Positions 24,074 through 32,184 of a stretch of 33,454 nucleotides of DNA are shown here, piece by piece. Within the stretch, counting starts at the first letter, position 1. Every line of letters begins with the position of its first letter. Source of the DNA: Methanobacteriota archaeon (lineage in GTDB: Archaea; Thermoplasmatota; Poseidoniia; Poseidoniales; Thalassarchaeaceae); assembly GCA_002722735.1 (NCBI GenBank), contig PBMR01000009.1, forward strand, positions 1-33,454, given 5' to 3'. A model generated the notes under the pieces. That model had not been told where the DNA came from. It did no database searches and saw only the letters and a program-made list of their open reading frames with translations. Made by a program: the position numbers and the translations under genes.

Positions 24074-24549
24074 TCAGAGTAGTCGAGACGATCACTCGAA
24101 ATCCACTCGAGCAGATCTAGGGCAACCTCGCAGGACTCAGCGACGACAACCTCTGGGTCATTCTTGAATGTCTCCAGTGTCGCTAAGGCAACCCTATCCC
24201 CAATCGCACCTAGGGCTTCAGCCGCCTCATGCCTGACTATTGCATCTTCACTTTCGTCCTCAAGCCTCCTCACAAGATGAGGTACTGCATTACTGTCTTG
24301 CATCTGCCCTAAGACGTAGGCAATTTCATGCTTGAGCAATGCAGAGTCAGAATTGAATGCTGCTGCTAGGGAGTCTATGGCGTCTTTTCCACCAATATTC
24401 CTCAAAGCGAACAGGGACCTCATCCTAAGGAACATCCGCTCCTTCTCATCACATAGAGTCGTCCTCAGGGAACTGATGTTTTGGGACTCACTCGGGGGTG
24501 CAGGATCGACTGAGCCGAACTCGCTGATATCTGGTTTCTCGTCGTCCAT
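24070..24549 (-). CDS. HEAT-repeat protein resembling half of deoxyhypusine hydroxylase
   Basis: A 159-residue protein of HEAT helix pairs after a 30-residue N-terminal stretch. Two His-Glu pairs, LLKHEIAYVLGQM (His74-Glu75) and VRHEAAEALGAIGD (His107-Glu108), are 33 residues apart, the spacing of the iron-binding HE pairs in each half of eukaryotic deoxyhypusine hydroxylase. SVDPAPP at residues 13-19 matches, from memory, the linker before the second half of the eukaryotic enzyme, and the end ESCEVALDLLEW also fits. Eukaryotic DOHH (about 300 residues) has two such halves, so this one would have to dimerise. It would hydroxylate deoxyhypusine on IF5A. A generic PBS-lyase-type HEAT protein is the alternative. 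It starts one base after the mqnD stop. Confidence 0.72.
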   Translation of the reverse strand: MDDEKPDISEFGSVDPAPPSESQNISSLRTTLCDEKERMFLRMRSLFALRNIGGKDAIDSLAAAFNSDSALLKHEIAYVLGQMQDSNAVPHLVRRLEDESEDAIVRHEAAEALGAIGDRVALATLETFKNDPEVVVAESCEVALDLLEWISSDRLDYSD

Positions 24550-24550
24550 A

Positions 24551-25411
24551 CTAATCTTCGTGCCCCACAAATTGAATCGCCCCCATATCCATATCTTCCC
24601 TAACGAGCCCGATTTCTTGGCCTTTTTGCAAGAAGAGCCTGACTGCCTCGCGTCCCTCACGTCCGTAATCGATGGTGCGTTCGTTGACGTACATAGACAC
24701 GAACTTCTCGTTGGTGGGCTCATCGATACCCCGCCCCCACCGGCGAGCGAATTCAAGAGCCGCATCTGGGTAGTTCAAGGCGTATTGGATACTAGCCTTG
24801 ACATCCTCTGCTATTTCTCTACAAACCTGCTCTCCCAAGTCTTTCCTGACGACGTTACCACCCAGTGGCAATGGGAGGTCAGTTGCTTGATTCCACCACT
24901 TTCCGAGGTCTAAAACGACATGCCCCCCCTCATCCTCCCACGTTAACTGACCTTCATGGATGATCACTCCGACATCGTGTTTGCCCGAAATAACTCCAGG
25001 AAGAATTTCATCGAATGGTACCTCGACGACACTCACTTCTCCGAAAGCGAGTCTCAGTGCAAGGAAGGCGCTGGTACTGAGGCCGGGAATAGCGATATCC
25101 CTTCCCATGGCCTCTTTCTGGGTCATTGGATTAGTGGAGATAATCATGGGGCCATATCCCTCTCCCATGGAGGCCCCACAGTTCATCAGGGAATATTCGC
25201 TTGAGATCTCTGGAAACGAGTGGATGCTGACTGCGGAGACTTCGTAGTTGCCTTTCAACGCCTCCCGATTCAAGGTGTCGATATCGGCAAGAATATGGGC
25301 GTACGTACGTCCCGGTGTCTCGATTGCCCCTGAAGTGAGCCCATAGAACATGAACGCGTCGTCAGGGTCGGGGGAATGCCCGATTCGCACTAGCAGTGGT
25401 TCGTCTGACAC
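24551..25411 (-). CDS. mqnD: 1,4-dihydroxy-6-naphthoate synthase MqnD
   Basis: A 286-residue protein with the MqnD layout: RIGHSPDPDDAFMFYGL at the N-terminus (family S.CPNDTF.F), DIDTLNREALKGNYEVSAVSIHSFPEI, GYGPMIIS, IAIPGLSTSAFLALRLA, HDVGVIIHEGQLTW and DLPLPLGGNVVRKDLG. MqnD converts cyclic dehypoxanthine futalosine to 1,4-dihydroxy-6-naphthoate. The start GTG 25411 places the conserved first strand at residue 8. It is on the opposite strand from mqnE-mqnA and probably cotranscribed with the HEAT-repeat gene that starts one base downstream. Confidence 0.88.
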   Translation of the reverse strand: MSDEPLLVRIGHSPDPDDAFMFYGLTSGAIETPGRTYAHILADIDTLNREALKGNYEVSAVSIHSFPEISSEYSLMNCGASMGEGYGPMIISTNPMTQKEAMGRDIAIPGLSTSAFLALRLAFGEVSVVEVPFDEILPGVISGKHDVGVIIHEGQLTWEDEGGHVVLDLGKWWNQATDLPLPLGGNVVRKDLGEQVCREIAEDVKASIQYALNYPDAALEFARRWGRGIDEPTNEKFVSMYVNERTIDYGREGREAVRLFLQKGQEIGLVREDMDMGAIQFVGHED

Positions 25412-25499
25412 GGCTCATCGCCGGTCATCGAGTTGAAATTTGTTTGCATGGGGGTATCTGGCTCGCAAGGATGAAGAGTCAGACGAAGCAGGCGACACC

Positions 25500-25694
25500 A
25501 TGCCCGACCCAAGCAAGCTATCGACTGCAACAGGACAACTAGGGCCCGTTTGTTCCATCACTGGGCAAGCCCTCACATTCGCTGAGGCCATTGTCCTAGA
25601 CAACGAATACGTCTGCTGGGAGGCCTATGTCGAGGCCACTGGAGCGGCACCGGCAACCGAGGGTAAGCAAGTACCGGGACTTCATCTCGACTAA
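25500..25694 (+). CDS. Small protein of unknown function next to primase
   Basis: A 64-residue acidic protein, MPDPSKLSTATGQLGPVCS at its start, with two cysteines about 20 residues apart (PVCSITGQAL and YVCWEAYVEA). No family is recognised; the pattern vaguely recalls half of a zinc-binding treble clef. A TTG at 25440 in the same frame would add 20 residues. Its TAA directly abuts the first possible start codon of the primase gene, so the two are probably one operon. Confidence 0.55.
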   Translation: MPDPSKLSTATGQLGPVCSITGQALTFAEAIVLDNEYVCWEAYVEATGAAPATEGKQVPGLHLD

Positions 25695-25730
25695 TTGAAA
25701 ACTTATGTCCCACCTGACTCTTGCTACTTC

Positions 25731-26942
25731 ATGGCAGGTGGGTGGAGCCGCTTCGCGCTGCGCTTCTCTGAGTATTACGCTTCGCTAGGCACCACTACTC
25801 TCTGGACCCCGCCTAGGCTGAGATCAAGGGAGTGGATGTTCGTCCCCTGGGGGGGCGGTCCCCCCGATAGGCACAGGGCCTTCCAAGGCAAGACTGAACT
25901 GCTTTCCTACCTCCAGAATCGCACCCCCCACTCTTGCTTTCACAGTACCGCTTACTACCAGAGACCCTCAAACAGGAAGATGTCAGAGAAGGGTTGGTTG
26001 GGTGCTGACCTCATCTTCGATCTGGATGGGGATCATCTGCCAGGTGTCTCGGATACCGATTTTCCCACCATGATTGATACCATACAGCACCAGGCTTGGA
26101 GGCTATGGTCGGAATTCCTGAAACCAGAGTTGGGTTTCAGGGATGAGTACGTCCAAACAACATTCTCCGGACACAGGGGGTTTCACATTCATGTGAGGGA
26201 TCCGAACCTGCTGCATCTCGATTCCAACGCGAGGAGGGAGATCGTCAATTATATCCGAGGAGAGGGGATCGACGTTCAATCTGCTCTGGCGGGGCCGGAT
26301 ATTAGTTGGGGAAACAGGGCCCGATCAGGAATGGATTCTGTGTTGGAACAGCTTCGAGTCATCTCGGACAAGGGAGCCGATAGAAAAGCCACCCTAGAGA
26401 GGCTCCATGGAATACTGAAGTCGAGGGCTAAATCACCACGGACTCGAGTCAGGTCTACCAGCAAGGCGAGGATTTTGGAACTTGCGGAACTCGCCGAGTC
26501 GACCAAACGAATCGATCGTTTGCGAGGTGATAGAGCGCTATCGGTTTTCGGTGAGTATTGCACGCCGATTTTCTGGGAGTTGGTCAAGGGGGATGCATCA
26601 GTAGTTATGGGTAGTGCTGGGGAAACGGACGAGGCCGTCACAGTGGATACTAAGAGGGTCATCAGGTGGGTTGGTAGCCTACATGGGAAATCTGGCCTTA
26701 GGGTCACCGAGTTCCCTTTGCATAGGCTTGATCCCAGCACTAGCGACAGGTTCGAACCCACAAGGGAGGCCGTTGTTTTCAGCCTGCAGAATAGTATGGC
26801 AGTAACCCTCCTCATTGACGATGTTACTGCAGAACTAGCCGAAGAGAGGATTGAGGGCAATGAGGGGGAGATTTTTGAGGTCAGTGAGGCCATGGCTACC
26901 TTTCTAACTCTGAAGGGTTGGGCGGAAGTAGTGCAGCAATAA
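25731..26942 (+). CDS. priS: DNA primase small (catalytic) subunit PriS
   Basis: From ATG 25731 the protein has 403 residues. The AEP-primase catalytic motif is DLIFDLDGDH (Asp97 and Asp99), followed by FSGHRGFHIHVRD (Ser146, Arg149, His152) and the C-terminal RVIRWVGSLHGKSGLRV with the nucleotide-binding His. REWMFVPWG near residue 33 matches the family's REwgF. PriS makes RNA primers with PriL at replication forks. TTG 25695, directly after the upstream stop, would add 12 residues and cannot be excluded. The large subunit is not in the window. A 241-residue minus-strand frame inside is a shadow. Confidence 0.93.
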   Translation: MAGGWSRFALRFSEYYASLGTTTLWTPPRLRSREWMFVPWGGGPPDRHRAFQGKTELLSYLQNRTPHSCFHSTAYYQRPSNRKMSEKGWLGADLIFDLDGDHLPGVSDTDFPTMIDTIQHQAWRLWSEFLKPELGFRDEYVQTTFSGHRGFHIHVRDPNLLHLDSNARREIVNYIRGEGIDVQSALAGPDISWGNRARSGMDSVLEQLRVISDKGADRKATLERLHGILKSRAKSPRTRVRSTSKARILELAELAESTKRIDRLRGDRALSVFGEYCTPIFWELVKGDASVVMGSAGETDEAVTVDTKRVIRWVGSLHGKSGLRVTEFPLHRLDPSTSDRFEPTREAVVFSLQNSMAVTLLIDDVTAELAEERIEGNEGEIFEVSEAMATFLTLKGWAEVVQQ

Positions 26943-26970
26943 TCGATGCTCGACCTTCCCGCAACCACAG

Positions 26971-26980
26971 AATATTGAAT
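26971..26980 (+). promoter_or_regulatory. Probable TATA box of the EF-hand protein gene
   Basis: AATATTGAAT is centred about 29 bases before ATG 27005, implying a leaderless transcript and supporting 27005 over the in-frame start at 26918 inside priS. Confidence 0.4.
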
Positions 26981-27004
26981 AGTGGAGGACTCCGGAAGCA
27001 TTGC

Positions 27005-27961
27005 ATGGTTGATGCTCTAGACAGCATTGAATTCGATTCTGACGACGACGACTCTACGTTGCCGCCCCAACCTCCCGGATTGGTGTTACCACCTCCGCCA
27101 CTCGACTTTTCCTCACATCCCCCACCCCCTCAGTTTGGTTTTCCACCTGAGTTGGGTGATGATGGTGACCTCCTAGACGCGGCCAACGCTCTGGATAGTC
27201 TTCCCAAGACCAATTTCCAAAGTCCGTCCGCGGACTTCAAGTCTATTTGGGAAAGTAGGAAAGCTTCTGATCCAACTATCGGTACTGGGACCAGGGATGG
27301 AATTTATGGGCAGGTAGATCGTATTGCTTCTGGCAAGCCGGGCAGCCTGATGGACAGGTTCTCAGACCGATTTGGCTCAGATTTGGACAGGGAAATAATC
27401 GTCCTTAGGAAGAAGGAGCAGCAGGATTTGCGTTCCATCAAGCCTACGGTAGAGTTGATCTCCGCTCCTGAAGAGATCAACGAGATGTCCTTCTCCGAAT
27501 TCTTGGAGGCCATGGACGACGGGGAATTTGTCGCCAAGGTTTCTGAAGCAACTGGAATCTCCAGTGAGACCCTGAACGACCTAGACCTAAATTCCCTCAA
27601 GTCATTCTTCGACAAGGCCGACGTAGACGACTCCGGCACGCTAGACTTCGATGAATTTGTCGTTGCCATTCAGAGATTCAGGTCCTCGGATGAGGAATTT
27701 CATCGGTTCTTCGTTGTCATTAACAGCCTCTTGGGTGAGATGCCTGACGATTTTACCAACAGTTTCATCGAGTCGGAGTCATTCAATCTCTTCCAGCAGG
27801 TTGGTAGAGATCCCCAGAAAACGGATGACGAGACCCGTGCCCGATTCTTCGGGATGATTAACGACCTCTTGGGGGACTTGCCCGATGCCATCGTGCATAA
27901 CTTCGTAGAATCCCCTGATTTCGAACTGTACAAAATGGTGGCCGATAGGTATGGTGGTTGA
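27005..27961 (+). CDS. EF-hand protein with proline-rich region and duplicated C-terminal repeat
   Basis: A 318-residue soluble protein. Residues 10-50 are acidic then proline-rich (PPQPPGLVLPPPP). One canonical 12-residue EF-hand loop, DVDDSGTLDFDE (206-217), has all Ca2+ ligands: Asp206, Asp208, Ser210, Thr212 (backbone), Asp214, Glu217. Its partner around 163-180 (FSEFLEAMDDGEF) is degenerate. Two 33-residue repeats follow (234-266 and 280-312) sharing RFF..IN.LLG..PD...F.ES..F.L...V, 16 identical positions. Calcium-dependent protein-protein interaction is plausible; function unknown. The downstream membrane protein begins 3 bases after its stop, so they probably work together. Confidence 0.75.
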   Translation: MVDALDSIEFDSDDDDSTLPPQPPGLVLPPPPLDFSSHPPPPQFGFPPELGDDGDLLDAANALDSLPKTNFQSPSADFKSIWESRKASDPTIGTGTRDGIYGQVDRIASGKPGSLMDRFSDRFGSDLDREIIVLRKKEQQDLRSIKPTVELISAPEEINEMSFSEFLEAMDDGEFVAKVSEATGISSETLNDLDLNSLKSFFDKADVDDSGTLDFDEFVVAIQRFRSSDEEFHRFFVVINSLLGEMPDDFTNSFIESESFNLFQQVGRDPQKTDDETRARFFGMINDLLGDLPDAIVHNFVESPDFELYKMVADRYGG

Positions 27962-27964
27962 TTA

Positions 27965-28783
27965 ATGGGCTTGCTTGAGAAGGCCGATCAGATTCGTTCG
28001 GGTGAAGAATCGCAGGAGGCACCACCTGCAGCCCCTACTCCGCCTCCTACTGTGGTCTTGGATCCCGAGCCAGTGCAAGAAGCCCCCGAGGCTAAACCCA
28101 AGACTCGAAGACGGGGAAGGAAGCCCCGAACTCCGAGGGCAAAGAAAACTAGGCAGGCCAAGACACTGCCGGCGGGGTTCGAAGAGGTAACCAGCGGTCA
28201 GCGCATCATTCGGCGAGTCTCCGACTTCATTGTTTCCTACGGATGGTGCGTCCCCATCGTTGGGATATTTGCCTGGGGGTCTAATTTCGATCCGACATAT
28301 TTCATCATCCTAGGGATGTTGTTGATGTCCTTCAATTTGATTTTCATGCCGCGTTCCACGGGTAGGACTGTTGGAAACTGGATCAGCAGAACCACTTATG
28401 TCAATTCCAAGGGAACAGCACCAAACCCATCTTATTTGCTCATCAAGGGATTCACATTTGTCGCCGTCTTGATTGGGATGACTATGTTGGCATCCTCAAC
28501 CGCGACTGGATGGGGGGAGACTTCCGGGCAAATCCAACTTGCCATAGGCCTAGTTCTATTATTGCCCCCCATGTTGGACTATGTTTTCTTTCGCTTCAAG
28601 CGGGATAACATGGGGCTGTGGGATACACTCTTTGGCGGAGTCTGGCTGGTCAGAACCACCAAGACAGCTGAGGCAAAGGGTTGGCTGAAGAGGCTAGAGC
28701 AACTGGGTGACTACTCTGCAGATAGGGGATGGCTCCAAGACAAGGAAGTCAGTGAGTCCACCTCTGTAGAGGGATCTGATTAG
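27965..28783 (+). CDS. Membrane protein with disordered N-terminus
   Basis: A 272-residue protein. Residues 1-75 are polar and disordered, first acidic with a proline-rich run (PPAAPTPPPTVV), then strongly basic (RRRGRKPRTPRAKK), then about four membrane segments: around 94-108 (WCVPIVGIFAW), 111-128 (YFIILGMLLMSFNLIFM), 157-178 (LIKGFTFVAVLIGMTMLA) and 188-205 (IQLAIGLVLLLPPMLDYVFF). The C-terminus is soluble with WLKRLEQLGDYSADRGW. No family recognised; an RDD-like topology is possible. It follows the EF-hand gene by 3 bases and converges on the CNNM gene. Confidence 0.7.
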   Translation: MGLLEKADQIRSGEESQEAPPAAPTPPPTVVLDPEPVQEAPEAKPKTRRRGRKPRTPRAKKTRQAKTLPAGFEEVTSGQRIIRRVSDFIVSYGWCVPIVGIFAWGSNFDPTYFIILGMLLMSFNLIFMPRSTGRTVGNWISRTTYVNSKGTAPNPSYLLIKGFTFVAVLIGMTMLASSTATGWGETSGQIQLAIGLVLLLPPMLDYVFFRFKRDNMGLWDTLFGGVWLVRTTKTAEAKGWLKRLEQLGDYSADRGWLQDKEVSESTSVEGSD

Positions 28784-28791
28784 GCGACTCC

Positions 28792-29850
28792 TCACTCGGA
28801 CTCATAGTCGTAGCGACTCTTGGCAAATTCCCTCATGTCCTCGTGAAGGACCCCTCCGTCAATCGCTTCTTGGTCCGACTCGTCCACAATTTCGACTCCC
28901 AGCAGCGTTTCGATGATATCCTCCATCGATATCAGCCCTGCGGTGCCCCCAAATTCGTCTTTAGCCACCAATAACTGCTCCTTGCTCTCCAACAGGATGT
29001 CGAGCGCCCTGTCCACAGAGTCCTCGGTGCTGCAGGATTGCACATCTCTGGAGATCTCTGCCATGGTCTTCGAGAACTCGTCGTTTGCTGCCCTGCGAAG
29101 GATCTCACTCCTGAGAACCAGTCCCCTCACCTCATCCACACTTTCTCCTGTCACAGGCATCCTTCCGTGAATCATTATTGGAATCCTCTTCAGAACGTCT
29201 CCGACAGTTTCTGCCCTGGTTACCGTTGTCATGACCACCCTAGGGGTCATTATCGAGCTAACATTAATCTCCCTGAGCCTCAAGAGATTCTGGATTACGG
29301 CTTCCTCGTCTTCTTCGATAACATCTGACTCCTCTGCTATGTCAGCAAGTACGGAGAGCTCGTTACGCGTCACTGTCGCTGTCTCTACTCGAGGGAGAAA
29401 AGACCGAATTAACTCGATTGGCTTAACGATGACCCATAGGAGAACCATCATGACTCTGAGGACATGGTATGAGGGAACCGTGAGTCTGCGCCAGTATAGT
29501 GCTCCGATGGTTTTGGGCAGAATCTCACTGAGCAGAAGTATGGCCAATGTTAGTATGGCCGATGTGAAGAATATGACGTGCCCACCACCGAACTGGTTTT
29601 CGACCTCAGCACCCACTCCAAGCGCCCCAATCGTATGAGCGGCCGTATTGAGGGTGAGGATTGCCGTTAGAGGGCGCTCGGGATCCTCCTTCCAAGCCGA
29701 CCAAGCCAGGCTTACCTTGCTATGGGTGTCTCTGAGGGAAGCGATATGACCGTGCGATGCTGATAGCAGCACGGCCTCAAGAATGCTACATAGAAAAGAA
29801 GCGCACAGCGCCAGTGCGGCGTATGCGGCAATCATCGTGTAATCAGTCAA
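28792..29850 (-). CDS. CNNM/CorC-type transmembrane protein with CBS pair
   Basis: A 352-residue protein. An N-terminal DUF21/CNNM membrane domain (residues about 5-150) has LCSILEAVLLSASHGHI and a conserved SEILPKTIGALY segment; two CBS domains follow (about 190-310) with IMTPRVVMTTV, RMPVTGESVDEVRGLV and EFGGTAGLISMEDIIE. The family is linked to Mg2+ or other divalent cation efflux, with the CBS pair binding adenine nucleotide. TTG 29850 is chosen because AAGAGG lies 7 bases upstream on the minus strand; ATG 29835 is the alternative. The C-terminal CorC/HlyC domain of bacterial relatives is missing. Confidence 0.87.
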   Translation of the reverse strand: MTDYTMIAAYAALALCASFLCSILEAVLLSASHGHIASLRDTHSKVSLAWSAWKEDPERPLTAILTLNTAAHTIGALGVGAEVENQFGGGHVIFFTSAILTLAILLLSEILPKTIGALYWRRLTVPSYHVLRVMMVLLWVIVKPIELIRSFLPRVETATVTRNELSVLADIAEESDVIEEDEEAVIQNLLRLREINVSSIMTPRVVMTTVTRAETVGDVLKRIPIMIHGRMPVTGESVDEVRGLVLRSEILRRAANDEFSKTMAEISRDVQSCSTEDSVDRALDILLESKEQLLVAKDEFGGTAGLISMEDIIETLLGVEIVDESDQEAIDGGVLHEDMREFAKSRYDYESE

Positions 29851-29944
29851 TTCCGATGCCTCTTGGAGTCCGATTGAGGAGTTGTGGGAGTACTCGAATT
29901 ACCTTCCACTGTGCATGGCTCCATGCCTTTCCGGGCGAACATGA

Positions 29945-29953
29945 CATAAATAT
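29945..29953 (+). promoter_or_regulatory. Probable TATA box of metG
   Basis: CATAAATAT. Initiation would fall near 29975, on GTG 29974 or shortly before ATG 29986, suggesting an almost leaderless mRNA. Confidence 0.55.
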
Positions 29954-29985
29954 CTAACTTGACGGGGCAGAAAGTGGTTGCCGGG

Positions 29986-32184
29986 ATGAGTTACGTAACA
30001 ATTTTCATGGCATGGCCCTACGCCAATGGCCCTCTTCACTTGGGCCACGTCGCCGGCAACTGCCTCCCTGCAGACATACAGTACCGGTACGAGCGAGCCC
30101 GTGGGCGCAGGGTCCTGATGTGCAGCGGTTCAGACGAGCATGGCACACCCATCACCCTCACCGCCGAAGAGATGCAGATTCATCCCCAGGAGGTTGTCGA
30201 TACATACCACTCGAGCATTACCAAATCCCTGGCTGATTTGGGGTGCTCATGGGTCAATCCCGTCGATCCCAGGGGGGTAGAATTTGGTGGTGCACTCTAC
30301 AACAGAACCTCTGACCCAATGCACAAGGAATTAGTCAGAGAAGTATTCACAAGTCTGCTGGAAGCCAATTTTCTCGAGAGCAAGACAATGCAGCAGTATT
30401 GCTCAATAGGCTCGGGGGGCAGTCTCAGGTTTCTTCCTGACAGATATGTCGAAGGCGATTGCCCTTCCTGCAATGCAAATGGTGCAAGGGGCGACCAGTG
30501 TGATTCCTGTGGGGCAACATACGAAGCCCATGAGCTTGCCAATCCCCGATCGAAACTCGACCCCGATGATGAAATAGAGGTCCGAGACACTGACCACTTC
30601 TTCTTGCTCTTGGACAAGTTCCAGGAATCGCTAGAAGCCCATGCATCCGAAAGGCAGGAGGTTTGGAAACCAAATGTCAGGGCGATGTCGAAGAGCTGGC
30701 TAGATATGGGTCTACGCCCCCGGGCGGTGACTAGGGACATCGACTGGGGAATCACCTTGCCACTCGATGGTGCTGAGTGGGAATCGAAGAGGGTGTACGT
30801 TTGGTTCGAGGCGGTTCAGGGATACTATACGTGTGCTAGAATCTGGGCTCAACGCTATGCTGCTAAGGTCGGCCATCCAGATGGAGCCTCTGCTTGGGAG
30901 AGGTGGTGGAAGGTCCCCGAGGAAGGCCCTCCCCCCCGTCACATCTACTTCATGGGCAAGGACAACATACCCTTCCATACAATCATATGGCCTGCAATAA
31001 TAATGGGGTTGAATGCATCGGGGAATGACATTGGCATCACTCACGAGCCATCTCCGGGCAACTTGGTCATCGAGGATAACGTTTCTGCTAACGAATACCT
31101 GATGCTTCAAGGAGGGCAGTTCAGCACGAGCAGGCGCCATGCAGTCTGGCTTCCATCCTACTTAGAGCAGTACGATCCCGACGCCTTGAGATACTATCTT
31201 TCCATCAACATGCCCGAGATACACGACACCGACTTCCGATGGAATGAGTTCGTCGAACGGGTGAACAACGAACTGATTGGAACCTACGGCAATTTCGTCC
31301 ATAGGGTGATGACTCTTACTCATAGATTGCCTGCCAACGGTAGTAATCCCCTAGCAAACTACGACGATATCTCCGATCATAGCAATCTGATAGAAGAAGT
31401 CGGGTCACTGATGTCCAATGCCATCGAATCGATGGAGAAGCAGCGTTTCAAAGAAGCACTCCGGACGATTATGGGAATAGCTCAACTAGGAAACGCCTTG
31501 CTTCAAGAAGCCGCTCCATGGAAGTTCATTGGATTGGAGGACTCGGAAGAGAGGTCCAATTCCCTCTCTTCCCTGGCTATGTCATGGAGGCTCTGCAAGT
31601 GCCTTGCTGTGGCATTGAGGCCCTTCCTCCCCTTTTCATCCGACAGGATTTGGGGAATGTTGGGTGAGATTTTGAAGATCGACGAAGTGCTTTGGGACGA
31701 CGCTTTGGACATCACCTCGCCCCTCTCTTGGAACCCCGAAACCCCTTCTCCATTGTTCTCCAGACTCGACTTGGATGAAATATTGTCCAAAGAATCGTCT
31801 CTTGCCGAAGACAGGAAGGACAATGATGTCAAGACCTCTCCCGAGACTGGGGGGGATTTCATCCAGGTCGACGATTTCTTGAAGGTTCAAATGAGGACTG
31901 GAAAGGTCATTTCAGTAGAGGACCACCCCGATGCCGACCAGCTTTACGTCATCACCATAGAGGACGAACCCGGCTCTTCAAGGACGCTTTGTGCTGGCTT
32001 GAAGGGCTTGTACGAACCATCGGATCTCGAAGGGCTTAATGTGGTCTTCGTAGCCAATCTGGAACCGCGTAAACTCAGAGGCATCCTCTCCGAGGGAATG
32101 CTTCTCGCTGCTGATGATGGTGATGGGAATGTGCGCGTGCTTACCCTGGATGGTGACATCAGATCAGGCTCAGTGGTTCGCTGA
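29986..32184 (+). CDS. metG: Methionyl-tRNA synthetase with C-terminal tRNA-binding domain
   Basis: A 732-residue class I synthetase. The HIGH signature is HLGH (18-21) in PYANGPLHLGHVAGN, followed by SGSDEHGTPI. A zinc knuckle has CPSC...QCDSC. The KMSKS loop appears as FSTSR in GGQFSTSRRHAVW. The anticodon domain is helical, and residues about 620-732 form an EMAP/Trbp111-like OB domain (VQMRTGKVISVEDHPDADQLYV, RKLRGILSEGMLLAA). It charges Met and initiator tRNA. GTG 29974 and TTG 29959 are alternatives. The fused OB domain is common in bacteria, and in many archaea it is a separate gene. The 3' end overlaps tsr3 by 15 bases. Confidence 0.96.
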   Translation: MSYVTIFMAWPYANGPLHLGHVAGNCLPADIQYRYERARGRRVLMCSGSDEHGTPITLTAEEMQIHPQEVVDTYHSSITKSLADLGCSWVNPVDPRGVEFGGALYNRTSDPMHKELVREVFTSLLEANFLESKTMQQYCSIGSGGSLRFLPDRYVEGDCPSCNANGARGDQCDSCGATYEAHELANPRSKLDPDDEIEVRDTDHFFLLLDKFQESLEAHASERQEVWKPNVRAMSKSWLDMGLRPRAVTRDIDWGITLPLDGAEWESKRVYVWFEAVQGYYTCARIWAQRYAAKVGHPDGASAWERWWKVPEEGPPPRHIYFMGKDNIPFHTIIWPAIIMGLNASGNDIGITHEPSPGNLVIEDNVSANEYLMLQGGQFSTSRRHAVWLPSYLEQYDPDALRYYLSINMPEIHDTDFRWNEFVERVNNELIGTYGNFVHRVMTLTHRLPANGSNPLANYDDISDHSNLIEEVGSLMSNAIESMEKQRFKEALRTIMGIAQLGNALLQEAAPWKFIGLEDSEERSNSLSSLAMSWRLCKCLAVALRPFLPFSSDRIWGMLGEILKIDEVLWDDALDITSPLSWNPETPSPLFSRLDLDEILSKESSLAEDRKDNDVKTSPETGGDFIQVDDFLKVQMRTGKVISVEDHPDADQLYVITIEDEPGSSRTLCAGLKGLYEPSDLEGLNVVFVANLEPRKLRGILSEGMLLAADDGDGNVRVLTLDGDIRSGSVVR

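Noticed and set aside
24550-24765. N-terminal extension of the HEAT protein by 72 residues
   Set aside because: The extension lies inside mqnD in another frame and has no HEAT character; ATG 24549 fits directly after the mqnD stop.
24332-24913. 193-codon plus-strand frame
   Set aside because: Antisense to the DOHH-like gene and mqnD, both with strong family features.
26276-27001. 241-codon minus-strand frame
   Set aside because: Serine-rich shadow of priS; the primase motifs on the plus strand are convincing.
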